Shown one piece after another: positions 6,449-10,120 of a stretch of DNA of 10,120 nucleotides. The stretch is from contig JAUZQT010000148.1 of the NCBI GenBank assembly GCA_030950825.1, forward strand, positions 1-10,120, in the 5' to 3' direction. The number at the start of each line of letters is the position of its first letter. The stretch's first letter is position 1. A program made the position numbers and the translations under genes. Below the pieces are notes generated by a model. That model did no database searches and was not told the DNA's origin. It worked only from the letters and a program-made list of their open reading frames with translations. Source of the stretch: Mariprofundaceae bacterium. GTDB lineage: Bacteria > Pseudomonadota > Zetaproteobacteria > Mariprofundales > Mariprofundaceae.

Positions 6449-7395
6449 TAATCTTTGCGGTAGCGTGTGCGACAATCGTCCAGTTTATCTCGTTGGCGTT
6501 CAATTTGACTGGCTGATATATAGCTTGGAAGTATTGATTCCAAGCTTGCTGCTTCGCCAAATAGGGAGGGGAAAGCCTTACCTTGCGCAATGTTGTCATG
6601 TTGCAATAGCAATAATTGATCCGCTGTTAATAATGGCACAGGTAAAATCTGTGAAACCATGGCCAAGATCTTGGCGAAGATATTTGGCATAGGCAGCAGC
6701 AAACGTTGGCGATTTAGAGTCATCATAAGTAAACGCATCAGCTCCATAAAGCTGTATACCTTAGGCCCAGCAAGCTCATAAGATTGACCGTGAACATGAC
6801 GGTTGCCAATGCTTTGCACAAAAACCCTCGCAACATCCTCAACCCAAACAGGCTGAAAACGGGCTTCCGCTTGAATCACTGGCAGCACAGGCAATAATGC
6901 AGACATTGCTTTAAACTTATTAAAAAACGCGTCTCCAGCACCATAAATAATGGAAGGGCGAATAATTGTCCAAGCCAAACCGCTCTGACGAACATAGCCT
7001 TCAGCATCCCCTTTGCTGCGCGAGTATAGGCTGGCTGGGATACTTCCAGCACCCAATGCACTCATGTGTAAGTACTGTTTGACATGGTGCCGTTTACAAG
7101 CCGCAAGTACATGCTCAGTACCATGCACATGCACAGCGTCAAAACCATAACGACCACGCTCAAACAACAAGCCAACCAAATTAATGACGCAATCAGCTCC
7201 AGCAATGGCTTCATCCAAACCACGCCCATCACTTAAATCAGCTTTTACGACGTGTGCACCAGAGATCATCAATGCGCGCGCCTTTTCTGGGTGCCTACAA
7301 GCAACAGTCACATCATGACCTGCACGCACTGCTTGCCTTACAATGACACGACCAACAAAACCACTTCCACCAATGATACAGACACGTTGTGTCAT
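6448..7395 (-). CDS. NDUFA9-like NAD(P)-binding protein, extended/atypical short-chain dehydrogenase family
   Basis: This is a 315-residue Rossmann-fold protein. The N-terminus VCIIGGSGFVG (about residues 5-15) is the dinucleotide-binding glycine motif. An acidic DL near the end of beta-3 (KADLSDGRGL), INLVGLL, HMSALGA, the YSRSKGDAE segment carrying the YxxxK dyad, and IIRPSIIYGAGD follow in the expected order. The set matches bacterial homologues of complex I subunit NDUFA9 (39 kDa) and related NmrA-like sugar-nucleotide epimerase folds. Bacterial members often sit away from nuo genes, as here, and their reaction is usually unknown. ATG 7395 is chosen because GGAGGT lies just upstream; the frame is open to 7479 but that extension has no ribosome site. 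It leads plsY in a probable two-gene minus-strand operon, which may hint at a membrane-lipid or quinone-related role, an inference only. Confidence 0.85.
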   Translation of the reverse strand: MTQRVCIIGGSGFVGRVIVRQAVRAGHDVTVACRHPEKARALMISGAHVVKADLSDGRGLDEAIAGADCVINLVGLLFERGRYGFDAVHVHGTEHVLAACKRHHVKQYLHMSALGAGSIPASLYSRSKGDAEGYVRQSGLAWTIIRPSIIYGAGDAFFNKFKAMSALLPVLPVIQAEARFQPVWVEDVARVFVQSIGNRHVHGQSYELAGPKVYSFMELMRLLMMTLNRQRLLLPMPNIFAKILAMVSQILPVPLLTADQLLLLQHDNIAQGKAFPSLFGEAASLESILPSYISASQIERQRDKLDDCRTRYRKD

Positions 7396-7399
7396 GCTG

Positions 7400-7405
7400 A
7401 CCTCC
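7400..7405 (-). promoter_or_regulatory. Ribosome binding site that decides the NDUFA9-like start
   Basis: On the minus strand GGAGGT is followed by CAGC and ATG 7395. This strong site selects the 315-residue protein over the 343-residue reading that starts at 7479. Confidence 0.8.
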
Positions 7406-7596
7406 ATTCCCAAGTATTCATCAGAAAACCTCGAAAGCTGCAAAGCTGCGGCTATTGCTAGGCTCCCATTACAATTCAAACGTGGAACTCTATGGTTTTA
7501 AAGTTGAGAATGAAATAAAATATGAACAGTGATGCCACTTGGTAGTGATTGTTGCAGCGCCAGTGTTGAAAATTTCTCCTGTGCATTCACTTTGAC

Positions 7597-7635
7597 CTAG
7601 GAGGCTGTCCGAGAATAGAAAGACCTACTGCGAAG
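7597..7635 (+). repeat. Insertion-sequence-end-like repeat, right copy
   Basis: CTAGGAGGCTGTCCGA opens a 39-base segment ending in CGAAG that matches 379-416 of the opposite strand at about 28 positions with one gap. The outer edge faces the NDUFA9-like gene and the interior would extend rightward. No transposase is recognisable downstream, so if it is an IS end the element is decayed or deleted. Confidence 0.4.
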
Positions 7636-7885
7636 AACCTTTATCTGCAACGATTTTTTTGTCGGAAGTGCAGTACCAATGGATACGGTCGACTGGCAAA
7701 GAATTCGTTACGGATAAAGGGGCAAGCAAGGACACGACAGTATTTGTGAATTATTCAGGCTAAGTTTGAAAGAAACCGTGGTTCGCGGTGTGGCTTTAAA
7801 ATTACCGTAACACATTAAATAAATTGGATTGGCAGCTAAAAAAAGTTATGTTTGCATATTTCATATTAACATAGTCAGAGTGATG

Positions 7886-7892
7886 AGAGGTG
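7886..7892 (+). promoter_or_regulatory. Ribosome binding site supporting a TTG start
   Basis: AGAGGTG sits about 5-6 bases before TTG 7897. The next in-frame ATG, at 7921, has no purine-rich site upstream. The unusual TTG is therefore the better start for the oxidoreductase gene. Confidence 0.6.
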
Positions 7893-7896
7893 TTTT

Positions 7897-8616
7897 TTGC
7901 AGCAGTCTTCTACATACCGCATGCAGTTGAAAGAACGTATCTGTTTGAGCGATCCCACATGTGATGAACAAATTATTAAAATAAGTGTCTCTCCTCTTGC
8001 TGGGGAACAAGCCAAAACTTTTGTCCCTGGGCAATATGTACGTATGGGACTTCCCCAACTTAAAAAACCATCGCCAGCTTATTTTGCAGTTGCTTCATCA
8101 CCCTATGAATTAAAATCTTATGAGTTTGTTATTAAGTGTTCTCCTGGAATGCCTGAAAAGCTCTTGGATCTTGATTTGGGGGCAGATATTGAAGTGGAAG
8201 GGCCGATGGGAAAAGGCTTTGATTTGCGTGATTTTAGGGGCAAGAACATCATTCTTATGGGCGTAGGAACGGGCATTGCACCGCTGCGTAGCGTTTGGCG
8301 ATCCTTAATTCACGAACGCAAACATTATGGAAAAATATCTATTTATGCGGGCTTTTTAACATCCTTTCACCGTCTACTTACAGATGAAATGGAAGATTTA
8401 TCAGCACATGATATTGATGTGAGTATTTCTTTAACAACGGGGCATGAAGGCTGGGACGGTCAAGTTGGGTATGTTCAGCATGCCTTAGAAAGTGACCAAC
8501 CAAACGGTGACGATACCGTTGTTTGCCTAGCTGGCATGAGTGTGATGGTAGACGCTTGCACTGAAACATTGCACAATCTCGGGTTTAATGACGATCACAT
8601 CCTGCTCAATTTCTAA
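7897..8616 (+). CDS. FAD/NAD(P)-binding oxidoreductase of the ferredoxin-NADP reductase fold
   Basis: The 239-residue product is a two-domain flavin reductase-like protein. Residues 10-110 form the FAD-binding barrel (FVPGQYVRMGLP at 42-53). The usual RxYS flavin motif reads PAYFAVASS (60-68). The GPMGKGFDL loop follows at 102-110. Residues 115-239 form the NAD(P)-binding half: NIILMGVGTGIAPLRSV at 117-133, YAGF at 150-153, DGQVGYVQ at 187-194, and LAGMSVMVDA where reductases commonly have a CGP..M segment. It ends in ILLNF. There is no cysteine-rich iron-sulfur tail, so it is not a typical PyrK or hydrogenase-gamma subunit even though a pyrimidine gene lies nearby. It likely shuttles electrons between NAD(P)H and a flavin or protein partner that is not visible here. 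It overlaps ruvX by 29 bases. The start is TTG, supported by AGAGGTG upstream. Confidence 0.8.
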   Translation: MQQSSTYRMQLKERICLSDPTCDEQIIKISVSPLAGEQAKTFVPGQYVRMGLPQLKKPSPAYFAVASSPYELKSYEFVIKCSPGMPEKLLDLDLGADIEVEGPMGKGFDLRDFRGKNIILMGVGTGIAPLRSVWRSLIHERKHYGKISIYAGFLTSFHRLLTDEMEDLSAHDIDVSISLTTGHEGWDGQVGYVQHALESDQPNGDDTVVCLAGMSVMVDACTETLHNLGFNDDHILLNF

Positions 8617-9046
8617 TATTTTCCTGCCATTGTTGGCCTTGGATATTGGCGGCAAACGCATTGGTGTTGCGGTATCCGATCGACTAGGGATTTCTTGCCG
8701 CGGCGTAACATGCTTGTTTCGTAATGATCAGGCTTGGCCCAAACAAACGCTCAAATTGATGCGCGAATATGGTAGTAAAGGCATTGTTATCGGCTTACCT
8801 AAAAATATGGATGGTAGTGAAGGCGTGCAGGCTGAGGATTGCCGTGCCGCAGCCCAACAATTAGCAACTTTTACTGACATGCCTATTTTCTTTCAAGATG
8901 AACGTTTATCAACATGGACAGCAAAAGAGCGATTGTTTGCACAAGGTTTGAATGAAAAGCGTATGCGAGCCAAGCTTGATCAAACGTCGGCGGCTGTTTT
9001 TCTAGAAGATTTCATTGCTGCACACCCTGAATTTACGGAGAAATAG
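8588..9046 (+). CDS. ruvX: RuvX/YqgF family putative Holliday junction resolvase (pre-16S rRNA nuclease)
   Basis: YqgF-family proteins have an RNase H-like fold; in E. coli the protein is implicated in maturation of the 16S rRNA 5' end, and it was first predicted as a Holliday junction resolvase. The 152-residue product shows the family blocks: LALDIGGKRIGVAVSD with Asp19, GIVIGLPKNMDGSEG at 65-79, FFQDERLST with Glu105, and LDQTSAAVFLEDFI with Asp131. Together these give the expected acidic triad. ATG 8588 overlaps the upstream gene by 29 bases and adds about 15 residues before the first strand. A TTG near 8630 would give a more standard N-terminus, but neither start has a clear ribosome site, so the exact start is uncertain. 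pyrB begins two bases after the stop codon, so these genes form one operon. Confidence 0.9.
   Translation: MTITSCSISNIFLPLLALDIGGKRIGVAVSDRLGISCRGVTCLFRNDQAWPKQTLKLMREYGSKGIVIGLPKNMDGSEGVQAEDCRAAAQQLATFTDMPIFFQDERLSTWTAKERLFAQGLNEKRMRAKLDQTSAAVFLEDFIAAHPEFTEK
9035..9040 (+). promoter_or_regulatory. Ribosome binding site that fixes the pyrB start
   Basis: ACGGAG lies inside the end of ruvX, 7 bases before ATG 9048. It favours that start over the in-frame start at 9015, which would add eleven unconserved residues lying inside ruvX. Confidence 0.75.
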
Positions 9047-9047
9047 T

Positions 9048-10010
9048 ATGCCAAAACCGCTATTCGGATTAAAACACCTGTTTGGCATTGAAGGCTTGAG
9101 GCGCGAACAAATTGAATCACTGGTCAACTTGGGCGATGACTTTATTGAAATCAATACGCGAAGCATTAAAAAAGCACCGACACTGCGTGGTCGAACGGTC
9201 ATTAACTTATTTTTTGAAAATTCAACCCGCACCCGCACCAGCTTTGAAATTGCTGGCAAACGCTTATCTGCGGATGTGATTAATATTTCAGCCTCTACCT
9301 CTGCGACCAAAAAAGGTGAGACGCTGCTTGATACGGGACAAACATTGGCTGCCATGCAGCCGCATGTGTTGGTGATTCGCCATTCTGTCGCTGGAACGTG
9401 CGAATTTTTAGCCGAGTTTTTGGACAGTACCGCTTTGATCAATGCTGGCGACGGATCGCATGAACATCCAACCCAGATTTTAACCGATTTACTAACCTTA
9501 AAGCACAATATCGGCGATGTTTCAGGAAAAACCATGACCATTGTTGGTGATATTTCGCATTCGCGGGTAGCGCGCTCGCATATGTTGGCTGCCAAAATAA
9601 TGGGCTATAAAGTGCGTATTGTTGCGCCAAAAACACTGCTTCCTGCTTTTGTCGAGCGTTATGGCTGCGAAGTATTCCATGACTTTGATGCGGCGTTGGC
9701 GGGCACAGATATTTTATACATGCTGCGCGTGCAAACCGAGCGCCTGACCACCAACTGTTGCTTTCCATCGATTCGTGAATACCACGAAACCTACGGCTTG
9801 AACATGAAGCGCCTCAAGGCCGCAGGTGAACATTGCATGGTGATGCATCCTGGCCCGATGAATCGCGGTGTGGAGATTGCTACGGATGTTGCTGACTCCA
9901 TGAAAAGCCTTATTTTAGAACAAGTAGAGCATGGTGTGGCTATTCGCATGGCGGCACTCACGGCGCTTTGCGGCGGAGCGAGTGCGCTCGTGATTGGTCG
10001 CAATAAGTGA
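9048..10010 (+). CDS. pyrB: Aspartate carbamoyltransferase catalytic subunit
   Basis: PyrB joins carbamoyl phosphate and aspartate, the committed step of pyrimidine synthesis, in the cytoplasm. The 320-residue product has every ATCase signature: FENSTRTRTSFE with the carbamoyl phosphate loop STRTR at 59-63, SATKKGE with Lys89, RHSVAG at 111-116, HPTQ at 140-143, VGDISHSRVARS at 166-177, YMLRVQTER at 224-232 and HPGPMNRGVEI at 267-277. The N-terminal and core regions look intact. The last residues (SALVIGRNK) after the conserved RMAALTALCGG may be partly encoded by an inserted intron, because a group II-like 5' end (GTGCGC) occurs at 9982. pyrI and pyrC are not visible; pyrC could follow outside the window. 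Co-transcription with ruvX is likely. Confidence 0.95.
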   Translation: MPKPLFGLKHLFGIEGLRREQIESLVNLGDDFIEINTRSIKKAPTLRGRTVINLFFENSTRTRTSFEIAGKRLSADVINISASTSATKKGETLLDTGQTLAAMQPHVLVIRHSVAGTCEFLAEFLDSTALINAGDGSHEHPTQILTDLLTLKHNIGDVSGKTMTIVGDISHSRVARSHMLAAKIMGYKVRIVAPKTLLPAFVERYGCEVFHDFDAALAGTDILYMLRVQTERLTTNCCFPSIREYHETYGLNMKRLKAAGEHCMVMHPGPMNRGVEIATDVADSMKSLILEQVEHGVAIRMAALTALCGGASALVIGRNK

Positions 10011-10120
10011 GGTTAAAGTCCGCACCGAGGTTTGCCATAAACCTCGTAGCTGAAAGTAACTGCGTCATCGTGAGGTGGGGTGGAGAGCAACTGGAAGCGA
10101 AATGGTAGTCCGTAGTAAAG
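9982..10120 (+). mobile_element. Probable 5' part of a group II intron (ribozyme domain I), cut by the window edge
   Basis: After the pyrB core the sequence changes character and becomes RNA-like. It has GTGCGC at 9982, matching the group II 5' splice consensus GTGYG. A small hairpin ATTG-gtcg-CAAT follows, flanked by CTC and GAG that can pair, then GGTTAAAGTCC (compare GGTGAAAGTCC, frequent early in bacterial group II introns). A perfect 8-bp hairpin is at 10026-10046 (CGAGGTTT, loop gccat, AAACCTCG), followed by purine-rich stretches (GTAGCTGAAAGTAACTG, GGAGAGCAACTGG, GCGAAATGG, GTCCGTAG) that remind me of domain I of such introns. A second possible 5' boundary is GTGAGG at 10007, which overlaps the pyrB stop. 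No domain V or maturase is in the window. The resemblance rests on memory of intron sequences, not on a model search. Confidence 0.45.
10026..10046 (+). repeat. Perfect 8-bp hairpin just after pyrB
   Basis: CGAGGTTT (10026-10033) and AAACCTCG (10039-10046) pair perfectly around a 5-nt loop. No T-run follows on the plus strand, so it is not a normal intrinsic terminator; it fits better as part of a structured RNA such as the proposed intron domain I. Confidence 0.7.

Larger units (their letters stand above)
7406..7896. other. Non-coding stretch between divergent operons, with IS-like debris
   Basis: This stretch of about 490 bases lies between two diverging gene sets and must hold both promoters. 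It includes the IS-end-like repeat at 7597-7635. A start-less open frame of about 55 codons runs from near 7597 to a TAA near 7760. A small hairpin ACCGTG-GTT-CGCGGT sits near 7775-7790. TTGGAT (7824-7829) and TATGTT (7847-7852), 17 bases apart, are a weak candidate promoter for the oxidoreductase operon. I recognise no gene. Confidence 0.4.

Noticed and set aside
7597..7763. Open frame of about 55 codons starting in the IS-like end
   Set aside because: It has no proper start codon or ribosome site, begins in a repeat and matches nothing I know; this length occurs readily by chance.
7897..8616. Assignment of the oxidoreductase as PyrK (dihydroorotate dehydrogenase electron-transfer subunit)
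   Set aside because: The [2Fe-2S] cysteine cluster that marks PyrK is missing and no pyrD is adjacent; nearness to pyrB alone is not enough.
9002..9595. 197-codon minus-strand open frame opposite pyrB
   Set aside because: It lies wholly opposite the well-conserved ruvX end and pyrB coding sequence, has no ribosome site or recognisable motif, and is best explained as a shadow of their codon use.
10102..10120. ATG after GGAAG as the start of a next gene such as pyrC
   Set aside because: Only six codons are visible and they do not resemble a dihydroorotase N-terminus; the surrounding sequence looks more like structured RNA.

Overview
The window looks like a chromosomal stretch of a moderately AT-leaning Gram-negative bacterium, most likely a proteobacterium. 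Supporting this are a PrlC-type oligopeptidase A, SixA, a PurT that is close to the gamma-proteobacterial enzyme along its whole length, RuvX and an ATCase catalytic chain. A member of the Zetaproteobacteria or an environmental Gammaproteobacterium would fit, but lineage cannot be fixed from sequence reading alone.

Layout. (1) 1-425: no intact gene. The far left carries, on the minus strand, a 5'-broken piece of a group II intron-type reverse transcriptase that runs off the window. Positions 379-416 hold a sequence resembling an insertion-sequence end. (2) 426-4347, plus strand: prlC (oligopeptidase A), sixA (phosphohistidine phosphatase) and purT (formate-dependent GAR transformylase). (3) 4348-4738: non-coding. 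It starts with an elaborate hairpin plus T-run that is probably the purT terminator and may also be a dispersed palindromic repeat. (4) 4739-5812, plus strand: an unusual protein with one intact-looking and one degenerate cyclic-nucleotide-binding fold and no DNA-binding domain. (5) 5813-7395, minus strand: an NDUFA9-like extended-SDR gene followed by plsY (acyl-phosphate:glycerol-3-phosphate acyltransferase), joined by a TAATG stop/start overlap. plsY converges on the cyclic-nucleotide gene with no spacer. (6) 7396-7896: non-coding, with a second copy of the IS-end-like sequence at 7597-7635. (7) 7897-10010, plus strand: a compact run of an FAD/NAD(P) oxidoreductase (TTG start), ruvX and pyrB. 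(8) About 9982-10120: a structured sequence that looks like domain I of a group II intron entering at the extreme 3' end of pyrB.

The genes are mostly housekeeping: peptide turnover, purine and pyrimidine synthesis, phospholipid synthesis, RNA processing/recombination (RuvX) and signal dephosphorylation. The unusual material is mobile-element debris at both ends, the matching IS-end-like sequences that face outward around the 0.4-7.6 kb block, the atypical cyclic-nucleotide protein and the hairpin after purT. I see no CRISPR array, phage module, toxin-antitoxin pair, rRNA or tRNA. I do not see convincing evidence of a wholly new multi-gene system.
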